A DNA stretch of 58,731 nucleotides from positions 1 to 58,731 of the forward strand of contig JAHFFN010000005.1 in the NCBI GenBank assembly GCA_023247915.1, written 5' to 3'. The translations under genes and the position numbers were made by a program. The notes beneath the pieces are model-generated. The model was given only the letters and a program-made list of their open reading frames with translations. It was not told the origin of the DNA and searched no databases. Source of the stretch: Candidatus Omnitrophota bacterium (GTDB taxonomy: Bacteria; Omnitrophota; Gorgyraeia; 2-02-FULL-51-18). This document shows positions 44,497 to 51,640 of this stretch, piece after piece. The number at the start of each line of letters is the position of its first letter. The stretch's first letter is position 1.

Positions 44497-44569
44497 AGCT
44501 GGAGGTCGGGATCGAACCGACGACCTACGGTTTACAAAACCGTTGCTCTACCAGCTGAGCTACTCCAGC
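44497..44569 (-). tRNA. tRNA-Thr (UGU)
   Basis: On the minus strand the acceptor GCTGGAG pairs with CTCCAGC, the anticodon stem ACGGT/ACCGT encloses TTTGTAA with anticodon TGT, and the T-arm is GTCGG-TTCGATC-CCGAC. Discriminator base is T, usual for tRNA-Thr. It lies 17 bases upstream of tRNA-Tyr in the same transcript. Confidence 0.94.
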
Positions 44570-44594
44570 ATAAATCTTTTGATCCGCATGCAGG

Positions 44595-44698
44595 GCTCAG
44601 CTGACTGAGCTACGTAGCGGCAATCATCAAGATTGCCGCGAAGTGTCGCACACAGAAGTGTGCGACCTCCAGCGGCTTCACAAGTTCGGACTATTATA
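44595..44698 (-). promoter_or_regulatory. Hairpin-rich leader and possible promoter of the tRNA pair
   Basis: Three perfect palindromes lie in a row: GCTCAG/CTGAGC (44595-44610), GCGGCAATC/GATTGCCGC (44617-44639) and GTCGCACAC/GTGTGCGAC (44645-44666). On the minus strand a TATAAT follows at 44698-44693 without a good -35. If used, all three hairpins are in the tRNA precursor leader. They may instead be dispersed repeats. The remainder of 44570-44782 holds nothing else I recognise. Confidence 0.4.
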
Positions 44699-44782
44699 CG
44701 AGAATAACGCATTTGTTTCATCAACGATTTTATCAGCCCCAAACCCAATTGACTTCATCTCTTCCAAGAGCTAATCTCAAGC

Positions 44783-45079
44783 ATGACCATTCCAATGACA
44801 TCCTCTCAACTTAAAACCCATCTCAAAAATTTACCGCATTGGCGCTATCTTGCAAAAACCAAATCCATCGCCACGACGCACAAAGCTAAAAATTTTCTAG
44901 ACGTAGTTCGGCTGATTAGAAAAATCGCGGTGCTGGCGGAGAAAGCTGATCACCATCCGGATTTGCATCTGACGCGTTATCGCCATCTAAGAATTGTTCT
45001 GAGCACGCATTCTTTGGGGCAAGTCTCTTTCAAAGATATTCATCTGGCTTCAAAAATTGAAAAATTACTGAGCCGATGA
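44783..45079 (+). CDS. phhB: 4a-Hydroxytetrahydrobiopterin dehydratase (pterin carbinolamine dehydratase)
   Basis: This small enzyme of 98 residues dehydrates 4a-hydroxy-tetrahydropterins. The motif AEKADHHPDLHLTRYRHLRIVLSTHSLGQVSFKDIHLASKIEKLL contains the paired histidines and the terminal strand-helix of the family. A start at 44795 (second Met) would also fit. No aromatic amino-acid hydroxylase lies nearby, so the role here may be in another pterin pathway. It stands alone between the tRNA pair and the toxin-antitoxin genes. Confidence 0.87.
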   Translation: MTIPMTSSQLKTHLKNLPHWRYLAKTKSIATTHKAKNFLDVVRLIRKIAVLAEKADHHPDLHLTRYRHLRIVLSTHSLGQVSFKDIHLASKIEKLLSR

Positions 45080-45267
45080 ACAAAATAGCATAGGGAGCAG
45101 TTACTGACTGTGACCCTAGCGTCAAATCCTGACCCACTCCTAATTCTCCCAAACCCCTCAGTTAATCGACCAAAACCCTAAAAAATAGTTGAACGCAAAA
45201 TCGACCCTTTGACGTCTTGTATAGCAGGGAGATGGCGACCCTTGATTTCTCCCTAAGATTGAAAATA

Positions 45268-45290
45268 CAGCATATATATTGTATACTGCT
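45268..45290 (+). promoter_or_regulatory. Promoter/operator of the toxin-antitoxin pair
   Basis: An imperfect palindrome, CAGcATATA and TATAcTG arms around TTG, contains the likely -10 (TATACT, 45282-45287) and ends 12 bases before the toxin start. Such palindromes over the -10 box are typical autoregulatory sites of HigA-type antitoxins. The 220 bases before it (45080-45267) contain nothing I recognise. Confidence 0.5.
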
Positions 45291-45302
45291 AAGGAGAGAT
45301 AA

Positions 45303-45644
45303 GTGTTTGAGATTAGGTATTATGAGAGCTCACGCGGAGAGGTATACGTTAGAGAATATATCGACCAGCTTGTGGGGAATCATCAGTGTAAGATTTTGGC
45401 TTTTATTAAAAAGCTGAGAAACCAAGGATATTTATTAAGAAGACCTGTTGCAGCATATTTGGGGAGTAAGTTATGGGAGCTAAGACCCGGTTCCCATAGA
45501 ATTTTGTACTCTTTTTACGAAAGAGATAAAATTATTTTGTTGCACGCATTTCATAAAAAATCGAGTGAGGTTCCAAAGGGTGACATGGAGTTGGCCATGA
45601 ATAGATTAAATGATTGGCTGAATAGGGGAAGATATGAAAAGTAA
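45303..45644 (+). CDS. higB: RelE/HigB-type toxin (phage Gp49-like family)
   Basis: This 113-residue protein starts with GTG after a strong AAGGAGA site. The pattern FEIRYYESSRGEVYVREYIDQL, then FIKKLRNQGYLLRRPVAAYLGSKLWELRPGSHRILYSFYERDKIILLHAFHKKSSEVP matches the Gp49/HigB branch of RelE-fold mRNA interferases, which cleave mRNA at the ribosome. The conserved RxxxxRxxY-type strand and HxFxKK are present. Toxin-before-antitoxin order and overlap with the next gene fit higBA. Activity is inferred. Confidence 0.85.
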   Translation: MFEIRYYESSRGEVYVREYIDQLVGNHQCKILAFIKKLRNQGYLLRRPVAAYLGSKLWELRPGSHRILYSFYERDKIILLHAFHKKSSEVPKGDMELAMNRLNDWLNRGRYEK

Positions 45645-45969
45645 ATACACAGGAAATTCATTCAAGGAGCATTACGACTCCATCGTTAAAAACAACCCCA
45701 AGATGGAGCTTGAGATCCAATTAGAAATGGCAAAGGCGGATCTTGCGGAGTTGATCTTTGCTTATCGTGAAAAAAGACAGATGACTCAAAAGCAGTTAGC
45801 CGAAGAGTTGGGGGTGAGGCAACAAGTTATTAGCCGAATCGAAAGCGGAACGAATAATATTACGCTGGATACCTTGCTCAGGATTTTGGAGGTTCTGCAT
45901 ATTTCTCTTAAAGTACATGTTGCCAAAAGAGTTCGCCATCAGAAAATCCTTCAATTTATTAGCGCATGA
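45634..45969 (+). CDS. higA: HigA-type antitoxin, Xre/Cro helix-turn-helix protein
   Basis: This 111-residue protein has a helix-turn-helix at about residues 43-97: FAYREKRQMTQKQLAEELGVRQQVISRIESGTNNITLDTLLRILEVLHISL. The N-terminal 40 residues are charged and helical and probably hold the toxin. Start overlaps the toxin gene by 11 bases, ensuring coupled synthesis. It likely represses the palindromic promoter at 45268. Confidence 0.88.
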   Translation: MKSKYTGNSFKEHYDSIVKNNPKMELEIQLEMAKADLAELIFAYREKRQMTQKQLAEELGVRQQVISRIESGTNNITLDTLLRILEVLHISLKVHVAKRVRHQKILQFISA

Positions 45970-46550
45970 TCTCCGTTCAAATCAAAGAAATTCTTAACGC
46001 AGTCGCGATTGTTTTGACCATTGTCGCTTTCATTCCTTACGCGCGCTCCATTTTAAGCGGTCAGACCAAGCCTCATGTTTTTTCATGGATTATTTGGGGG
46101 CTAGCCACCAGCATTGTCTTTTTTGCGCAGTTGGCGGATGGGGCGGGGGTTGGCGCGTGGTCGACGGGCGTGTCGGGGATCGGAACATTTTATATCGCTT
46201 TTTTGGCGTATCAACGCCAAGCGGATGGGTCTATTACAAAAATAGACTGGGTGTTTTTCATATTGGCGCTAGCTTCGTTGCCGTTATGGTACGCGACCCA
46301 CAATCCTTTTTGGGCGGTCGTGATTCTCACCACGGTGGATACACTCGGATTCGCTCCGACATTTCGCAAAGCCTATCACTCACCTTACGAGGAACAGGTT
46401 TTGCTTTATGTTCTCATGACAATACGTAATTTAGTCGCGATCGCAGCGCTGGAACATTATTCTTGGACAACGGTTCTTTTTCCCGCGTTCATTTCGTGGA
46501 CCTGTGTTATGTTCATAGCCATGGTGATTGTCCGGCGCTACTCAAGATAG
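45966..46550 (+). CDS. Multi-helix membrane protein, PQ-loop-like
   Basis: This 194-residue protein has about seven hydrophobic segments. The first part, LTIVAFIPYARSILSGQTKPHVFSWIIWGLAT, and the later DTLGFAPTFRKAYHSPYEEQVLLYVLMTIRNL, each have the spacing of PQ-loop (SWEET-like) repeats, with Pro-Tyr or Pro-Thr in place of Pro-Gln. The function is unknown, possibly small-solute transport. It overlaps the antitoxin stop (ATGA) and so may share its transcript by chance of position. Confidence is high for a gene and low for the family. Confidence 0.65.
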   Translation: MISVQIKEILNAVAIVLTIVAFIPYARSILSGQTKPHVFSWIIWGLATSIVFFAQLADGAGVGAWSTGVSGIGTFYIAFLAYQRQADGSITKIDWVFFILALASLPLWYATHNPFWAVVILTTVDTLGFAPTFRKAYHSPYEEQVLLYVLMTIRNLVAIAALEHYSWTTVLFPAFISWTCVMFIAMVIVRRYSR

Positions 46551-46554
46551 AAAC

Positions 46555-47010
46555 ATGATTCATATCTACGTCGATTCCGACGCTTGCCCCGTGAAGCCTG
46601 AGGTGATTCGTGTCGCCAAGCGGTATGGGTTAGCCGTTACCTTTGTTTCCAACTCTTGGATGAAACTTCCTGAGGAGTGGGGCGCTACGCTGAAGGTGGT
46701 GGAAGGAGCGTTTGACGCGGCGGATGATTGGATTGTGGAACGCGTCACAAAAGATGACATTGTAGTAACGACGGACATTCCTCTGGTGCATCGCTGCATG
46801 AAAGCCGGTGCGCGTGTGATCGGGGTGCAGGGGCGTCTTTTCACAGACGAAAATATCGGGAATATTTTAGCAACGCGCGACCTTTTGCATGTACTGCGTG
46901 GGTCGGGGGATAATTTGGGCGGTCCGGCTCCATTTCAAAAAGAAGACCGGTCGCGATTTCTGCAAGGGCTCGATCAAATCATTCAAGACATTAAAAACAC
47001 GAAAAAATAA
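46555..47010 (+). CDS. UPF0178 (YaiI/YqxD) family protein
   Basis: This 151-residue protein has the family pattern IYVDSDACPVKPEVIRVAKRYG, VTFVSNSW, VVEGAFDAADDWIVE, DIVVTTDIPLVHRCMKAGARVIGVQGRLFTDENIGNILA and GGPAPFQKEDRSRFLQGLD. The conserved aspartates (DxDACP, DxADDWI, TTDIPL) recall PIN-like nucleases, but no activity is established for the family. The ATG at 46555 starts at the conserved core; the frame is open from 46528. Confidence 0.92.
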   Translation: MIHIYVDSDACPVKPEVIRVAKRYGLAVTFVSNSWMKLPEEWGATLKVVEGAFDAADDWIVERVTKDDIVVTTDIPLVHRCMKAGARVIGVQGRLFTDENIGNILATRDLLHVLRGSGDNLGGPAPFQKEDRSRFLQGLDQIIQDIKNTKK

Positions 47011-47011
47011 T

Positions 47012-48916
47012 ATGGCGTTAATCAGCATTCAAGAAGTTTCCCTGGCTTTGGGCGGCCCGCTTCTTTTTGACAAAATCAGCCTGCAAATTAATCCCGGAGA
47101 GCGCGTGGCGCTTTTGGGCCGCAATGGCGTGGGAAAAACCACGCTGATGAAAGTCCTAGCAGGCCAGATGACAATCAACGGCGGAGAAATTGGCTATCAA
47201 AAAGGCATCAAGGTCACGCATTTGCCCCAAGAAGTCCCTTCGGATATTACCGGCAATGTGTTTGATATCGTCCTTTCAGGCCTGCCGGAACGCGTGAAGC
47301 TTTTGGGCGATTTTCATCACTTGCATCACAAATTGGAGACGGAGTGCACGCCTCAGCTGATGAAACAGCTGGATAAATTACAGGAAGACATGGATCGCAC
47401 GCAGGGGTGGGAGACGCATCGGCAAATCGAAGATGTGATCTCGCATATGAAACTCGATCCTGAAAGTGATTTTGAAAAATTATCCGGCGGACAAAAAAGA
47501 AAAGTGCTTCTGGCGAAGGCGTTGATCTTAAAGCCGGATGTGTTGCTGTTGGACGAACCGACAAATCATTTGGACATTGAGTCCATTCATTGGCTGGAGG
47601 AATTTTTAAAAGAATATCCCGGCACACTTTTGTTTGTGACGCATGACCGTATGTTCATGACGCGTTTGGCGACAAAGATTGTCGAGTTGGATCGCGGAAA
47701 ACTTTATAGTTGGAGCTGCGACTATCCGACATTTTTGGAACGCAAAAAGCTAGCGCTTCATGCGGAAGCCATGGAGTGGGAGCAGTTTGACAAGAAACTC
47801 AGCCAAGAAGAAGTGTGGATTCGTCAGGGAATCAAGGCGCGCCGCACCCGCAACGAAGGGCGTGTCCGCGCGCTCGAACAGCTCCGGGAAGAGAAAAAAG
47901 CTCAGCGTCAAATCCTGGGAAAAGTCCGGATGAAGGTGCAGGAGGCGGAGCGTTCTGGGCAGGTGGTGACAAAGGCAGATCACATCCAATTTTCTTTTGG
48001 AGAAAAATGCATTGTCCGGGATTTTTCATGTCGGATTATGCGCGGCGATAAGATCGGCGTGATTGGCCCCAATGGCTGTGGCAAGACAACGCTTCTTCGT
48101 CTTCTTCTAGGGAAAATAGCCCCGCAGTCAGGAACTGTCACCCTGGGAACCAATCTCGAAATCTCTTACTACGACCAATTGCGGGAACAGCTGGATGAAA
48201 ATAAGTCCGTCGCGGAAAATATTTGCGGTGAGACCGACACGGTAACGGTTGGCGGCAAGCCCCGGCATATCATGGGCTATTTGCAGGAATTTTTATTTTC
48301 TCCGGATCGCGCTCGCGTCAAAGTCAAAGTGCTTTCGGGGGGCGAGCGCAATCGTCTCTTACTCGCGCGGCTTTTTACCAAAACTTCCAATCTTTTGATT
48401 ATGGACGAACCGACCAACGATTTGGATGTGGAGACATTGGAGCTTTTGGAAGAACTTCTTATCGGCTATGCCGGTACCTTGATTTTGGTCAGCCATGACC
48501 GCGCTTTTTTGAATAATGTGGTGACTTCTACGATCATTCTTGAGGGGAATGGCGCGATTTGCGAGCATCCCGGCGGTTACGATGATTGGTTGAATCGGCG
48601 TAAGGATGGGAAAACAGAAGAAGCGGAGCCTCCAAAAAAGGAGGAAAAAATTGAGCGGGTTGTAGAAGTGGCGGGGAAGCCGGCGAAACCCAAAAAATTG
48701 ACGATGAAAGAACAGCGGGAGTTGGAAAGTCTTCCCGCGATCATTGAAAAATTAGAAGGGGAGCACGCGCAAATTATTGAGAAAATGGCCAGCCCTCATT
48801 TCTATCAGAAAGAATCCAGAAAAATTACTGAAATTAAATCCCGCCTTGCGGCTATTGACGAGGAGCTGGCGAAAGTGTACTCTCGTTGGGAATCTTTAGA
48901 AAAAGGAAAGGTCTAA
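47012..48916 (+). CDS. uup: ABC-F ATPase, Uup type
   Basis: This soluble protein of 634 residues has two ATP-binding cassettes and no membrane domain. The first cassette has GRNGVGKTT, LSGGQKRKVLLAKAL and LLLDEPTNHLDIES; the second has GPNGCGKTT, LSGGERNRLLLARLF and LIMDEPTNDLDVET. The charged inter-cassette linker carries the P-site tRNA interaction motif region. A C-terminal coiled coil (about residues 560-630, with LEGEHAQIIEKM) marks the Uup subgroup, which acts on ribosomes and on branched DNA. The ATG at 47012 begins at the conserved ALISIQEVSLALGG; the earlier in-frame start lies within the UPF0178 gene. Confidence 0.92.
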   Translation: MALISIQEVSLALGGPLLFDKISLQINPGERVALLGRNGVGKTTLMKVLAGQMTINGGEIGYQKGIKVTHLPQEVPSDITGNVFDIVLSGLPERVKLLGDFHHLHHKLETECTPQLMKQLDKLQEDMDRTQGWETHRQIEDVISHMKLDPESDFEKLSGGQKRKVLLAKALILKPDVLLLDEPTNHLDIESIHWLEEFLKEYPGTLLFVTHDRMFMTRLATKIVELDRGKLYSWSCDYPTFLERKKLALHAEAMEWEQFDKKLSQEEVWIRQGIKARRTRNEGRVRALEQLREEKKAQRQILGKVRMKVQEAERSGQVVTKADHIQFSFGEKCIVRDFSCRIMRGDKIGVIGPNGCGKTTLLRLLLGKIAPQSGTVTLGTNLEISYYDQLREQLDENKSVAENICGETDTVTVGGKPRHIMGYLQEFLFSPDRARVKVKVLSGGERNRLLLARLFTKTSNLLIMDEPTNDLDVETLELLEELLIGYAGTLILVSHDRAFLNNVVTSTIILEGNGAICEHPGGYDDWLNRRKDGKTEEAEPPKKEEKIERVVEVAGKPAKPKKLTMKEQRELESLPAIIEKLEGEHAQIIEKMASPHFYQKESRKITEIKSRLAAIDEELAKVYSRWESLEKGKV

Positions 48917-48919
48917 CAC

Positions 48920-49396
48920 ATGAGCGAACCCGTTGTTGTTTTTGAAACGACCCAAGGAAATGTCGAAATCGAATTAATGCCCAAGGTGGCTCCAAAAACG
49001 TGTGAAAATTTTGTAGGACTTGTCGAAAAGGGTTATTACAACGGTTTGATTTTTCATCGTGTCATCAAAGAATTTATGATTCAGGGCGGGGATCCGACCG
49101 GCACGGGCATGGGCGGCGAATCGATCTGGGGGAAGGCTTTCCAGGACGAAATTGACATTGATGTCAAATTCAATAAACCGGGTATTTTGGCCATGGCCAA
49201 TTCCGGCCCCAACACCAATGGCAGTCAGTTCTTTATCACCACCGCTAAGACCCCGTGGCTTCATCAGAAGCACACGATTTTCGGTAAAGTCATCACCGGT
49301 TATGAAGCGGTGCAAAAGATAGAAAACACTGCGGTCGGCGCGAATGATAAGCCCGTAAGCGAGCAAAAGATTGTTAAAGCTTACATAAAAAAGTAG
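48920..49396 (+). CDS. ppi: Cyclophilin-type peptidyl-prolyl cis-trans isomerase
   Basis: This 158-residue PPIase has the cyclophilin core: [52 protein letters not shown] (catalytic Arg in FHRVI), [35 protein letters not shown]. No signal peptide is present, so it acts in the cytosol. It begins three bases after the uup stop, and the two are probably co-transcribed. Confidence 0.95.
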   Translation: MSEPVVVFETTQGNVEIELMPKVAPKTCENFVGLVEKGYYNGLIFHRVIKEFMIQGGDPTGTGMGGESIWGKAFQDEIDIDVKFNKPGILAMANSGPNTNGSQFFITTAKTPWLHQKHTIFGKVITGYEAVQKIENTAVGANDKPVSEQKIVKAYIKK

Positions 49397-49420
49397 GGCT
49401 AGAGACCCCAAAAATTTCCC

Positions 49421-49448
49421 TTGCATTTGGCGGGAAGTAGGGTATACT
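49421..49448 (+). promoter_or_regulatory. Promoter of the cold-shock gene
   Basis: TTGCAT (49421-49426) and TATACT (49443-49448) are separated by 16 bases. Transcription would start near 49455, giving an untranslated leader of about 140 bases, as usual for cold-shock genes. Confidence 0.6.
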
Positions 49449-49501
49449 CTCCCATGTAGTAAGTAAAAGGTTGTTTTTAAAGCTTATACAGATATGAGTT
49501 T

Positions 49502-49545
49502 AGAAACCGTGGATTTTTACTTATATCCGCGGTTTTTGTTTTTGT
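49502..49545 (+). terminator. Terminator-like hairpin in the cold-shock leader
   Basis: AAACCGtGGAT pairs with ATCCgCGGTTT around an AT loop, followed by a T-rich run (TTTTTGTTTTTG). It lies between the promoter and the csp start, so most transcripts may stop here, giving a small RNA of about 90 bases, with read-through controlled by temperature or by a factor. Confidence 0.6.
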
Positions 49546-49597
49546 AGGGGCTTGAGAGACATTGAATCAACATAAGTAAATAACAAAAGGTAGTAAA

Positions 49598-49801
49598 ATG
49601 ACAAAAGGCACTATTAAGTGGTTCTCCGATCAAAAAGGCTATGGATTCATTACCCCCGAGGGCGGGAAGAAGGACGTATTCGTCCATTATTCAGCACTTC
49701 AGGGCGAAGGATTCAAATCTCTCAGCGAAGGTGAAACAGTCGAATTCGACATCACCGCCGGCCCCAAAGGTGAACAAGCCGCGAACGTTCGGAAAGTTTA
49801 A
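49598..49801 (+). CDS. cspA: Cold-shock domain protein
   Basis: This 67-residue single-domain RNA chaperone binds single-stranded RNA and DNA and melts structures at low temperature. RNP1-like [11 protein letters not shown] and RNP2-like DVFVHYSAL are both intact, with GTIKWFSDQ at the start. It is monocistronic, with a long leader and a strong terminator after it. Confidence 0.96.
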   Translation: MTKGTIKWFSDQKGYGFITPEGGKKDVFVHYSALQGEGFKSLSEGETVEFDITAGPKGEQAANVRKV

Positions 49802-49822
49802 TTTCCTAATCGTTTGTAAGTA

Positions 49823-49862
49823 AACCGCCCCCAGTCTTGAAAAAGGCTGGGGGTTGTTTATT
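49823..49862 (+). terminator. Intrinsic terminator of the cold-shock gene
   Basis: AACCGCCCCCAG and CTGGGGGTTGTT form a strong stem around a 12-base loop, with a T-rich tail, 20 bases after the csp stop. Confidence 0.85.
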
Positions 49863-49882
49863 TGTGTTAAAATCACTCCTTC

Positions 49883-50764
49883 ATGAAACCCACTCGATTT
49901 AATATCGCTCTCGCATTTTTAGCCGTCTACGTGATTTGGGGATCCACCTATCTGGGGATCAAAATCGCGATTGAGACATTGCCGCCATTTTTGATGGCGA
50001 GCCTCCGCTTTATTATTTCCGGAATTCTTTTGTACGCGCTGGCAAGAAAAAGCGGCGCGCAGAAACCGTCGCTTGAGCATTGGCGTTCTACCGCGATTGT
50101 CGGTACCCTTCTTTTGATGGGCGGCAACGGCGGCGTCGCGTGGGCGGAGCAATACGTTCCTTCCGGCATCGCTTCGATTTTAATCGCGACGGTTCCCATC
50201 TGGATGGTTCTTTTTAACTGGATCATTCGCGGCAAAAAACCTCACGGTCTTATTTTTCTGGGACTTGTTATTGGTTTTTCGGGGATATGGTTTTTGGTGC
50301 GTCCCTCCGGCGCGACGCATTTTCATTGGGTCGGCGTATGCGTGCTTTTAATCGCGGCATTTTCTTGGGCCGCCGGTTCGGTGTATTCCAAAGCGCTTCA
50401 TTCCCCCGATTCGCCCTTTTTAACCGTCGGCATGCAAATGCTCTGCGGAGGGCTTGTCTTGGGTGTGGCCGCGATTCTCTCCGGGGAAGTGTCGCATTTT
50501 GAGTGGGCGGCTGTTTCCACGGCTTCTTGGTGGGCGCTTCTTTACCTGATTCTCATCGGCTCTTTTATTGGATTTACCGCTTATATTTGGCTGCTCAAAG
50601 TCAGCACAGTCGCGCGCGTGTCGACATATGCTTATGTCAATCCAATCGTTGCGGTATTCTTGGGTTCTGTTTTTGCTAAGGAGGTGCTCACGGCCTCCAC
50701 CTTCATCGCCGGCGGTGTTATCTTGGCCGGCGTCATCGTGATTCAAAGCGCCTCCGAAGTCTGA
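49883..50764 (+). CDS. EamA-family drug/metabolite transporter (YedA-like)
   Basis: This inner-membrane protein of 293 residues has about ten membrane helices in two EamA repeats. The first repeat starts AFLAVYVIWGSTYLGIKIAIETLPPFLMASLRF, and GGNGGVAWAEQYVPSGIASILIATVPIWM is the family signature. The second repeat begins VGVCVLLIAAFSWAAGSVYSK. The substrate is unknown; relatives export metabolites or amino acids. It is a single gene between the cold-shock terminator and the Pho-box region. Confidence 0.88.
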   Translation: MKPTRFNIALAFLAVYVIWGSTYLGIKIAIETLPPFLMASLRFIISGILLYALARKSGAQKPSLEHWRSTAIVGTLLLMGGNGGVAWAEQYVPSGIASILIATVPIWMVLFNWIIRGKKPHGLIFLGLVIGFSGIWFLVRPSGATHFHWVGVCVLLIAAFSWAAGSVYSKALHSPDSPFLTVGMQMLCGGLVLGVAAILSGEVSHFEWAAVSTASWWALLYLILIGSFIGFTAYIWLLKVSTVARVSTYAYVNPIVAVFLGSVFAKEVLTASTFIAGGVILAGVIVIQSASEV

Positions 50765-50778
50765 TTTTAAGCCCCACA

Positions 50779-50811
50779 CTTCACTAAATCTTCACAAAGC
50801 CTTCATCACCG
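50779..50811 (+). promoter_or_regulatory. Pho-box-like triple repeat upstream of the phoB-like gene
   Basis: Three direct repeats of 11 bases follow one another: CTTCACTAAAT, CTTCACAAAGC and CTTCATCACCG. An 11-base period with a CTTCA core is how PhoB dimers bind DNA in other bacteria. A T/A-rich -10-like stretch (TTATAT) follows. It suggests autoregulation of the response regulator. Confidence 0.65.
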
Positions 50812-50839
50812 CTTTATATGCTTAGTTTATATTTTGAGC

Positions 50840-51532
50840 ATGCCAAAAGAATCTATTCTCGCCATTGACGACGAAAAAGATATTCTGAAACTCCTCCAGT
50901 ACAATCTCGAAAAAGAGGGCTACCGTGTTTGGACCGCGGAGAGCGGCGAAAAGGGTTTTGAAATCGCCAAGGCCAAAAAACCGGAGCTGATTCTTTTGGA
51001 TTTAATGTTGCCTCAGATCGATGGTTTGGAAGTTTGCCGGCTTTTAAAAAGTCATTCCAGCACCCAACAAATCCCGGTTTTAATGCTGAGCGCCAAAGAC
51101 TCGGAAGTGGATCAGGTGGTGGGATTTGAACTTGGCGCGACGGATTATTTGATCAAACCTTTCAGCGTCAAAGTTCTTTTGGCGCGCATCAAAAATATTT
51201 TTAGAAAAAAGAATGCTTCCCACGAAGAGACCAAAACAGAAGTCTTGGTATCCGGCGGTTTTGTGCTGGATCAAGAAAAAATGCTTTTTACGCTCAAGGG
51301 CAAAGAAATTGTTTTAACGAAAACAGAATTTAATATTTTGAGCGTTCTTTTAAAGCGTGCCGGCGGTGTGGTCAAACGTGAACAGTTGATCGCGTCGGTT
51401 TGGGGAGTGGGAGCCGTGGTGTCGCAGGCGGCGATCAATATGCAGATCAAAAGTCTCCGGAAAAAACTGGGCAAGCAACGAAATTTTGTCGAAACGGTGC
51501 GGGGATTTGGCTACCGGTTTTTAGAGGAGTAA
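50840..51532 (+). CDS. phoB: OmpR/PhoB-family response regulator
   Basis: This 230-residue two-component regulator has a receiver domain (residues 1-120; acidic pocket DDEKD, phospho-acceptor Asp54 in LLDLMLP, Lys in LIKPF) and a C-terminal winged helix (about 135-230; LTKTEFNILSVLL, REQLIASVWG, LRKKLGKQRNFVETVRGFGYRF). Its place before a porin and pstSCAB-phoU, with Pho-box-like repeats before it, supports a PhoB role. No PhoR histidine kinase lies in the window. The ATG at 50840 fits the conserved N-terminus; a TTG at 50834 is an alternative. Confidence 0.88.
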   Translation: MPKESILAIDDEKDILKLLQYNLEKEGYRVWTAESGEKGFEIAKAKKPELILLDLMLPQIDGLEVCRLLKSHSSTQQIPVLMLSAKDSEVDQVVGFELGATDYLIKPFSVKVLLARIKNIFRKKNASHEETKTEVLVSGGFVLDQEKMLFTLKGKEIVLTKTEFNILSVLLKRAGGVVKREQLIASVWGVGAVVSQAAINMQIKSLRKKLGKQRNFVETVRGFGYRFLEE

Positions 51533-51539
51533 AGCCAAT

Positions 51540-51594
51540 CTTCATTAAAAAATTACTTTGAGTTCATTTTTACTTTACGTGTGTTTTTTATATT
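51540..51594 (+). promoter_or_regulatory. Second Pho-box-like region with -10 before the porin
   Basis: Eleven-base units CTTCATTAAAA (51540), GTTCATTTTTA (51562) and CTTTACGTGTG (51573) recur in phase, with a degenerate unit between the first two. A TATATT (51589-51594) follows as the -10. It is weaker than the site at 50779. Confidence 0.5.
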
Positions 51595-51640
51595 GATAAC
51601 CAGTCACAGTACCAATCAATCAACGAAACAGGGGGTTTGT

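Noticed and set aside
44595..44640. tRNA pseudogene beside tRNA-Thr
   Set aside because: Only a D-arm-like palindrome can be seen; there is no anticodon or T-arm.
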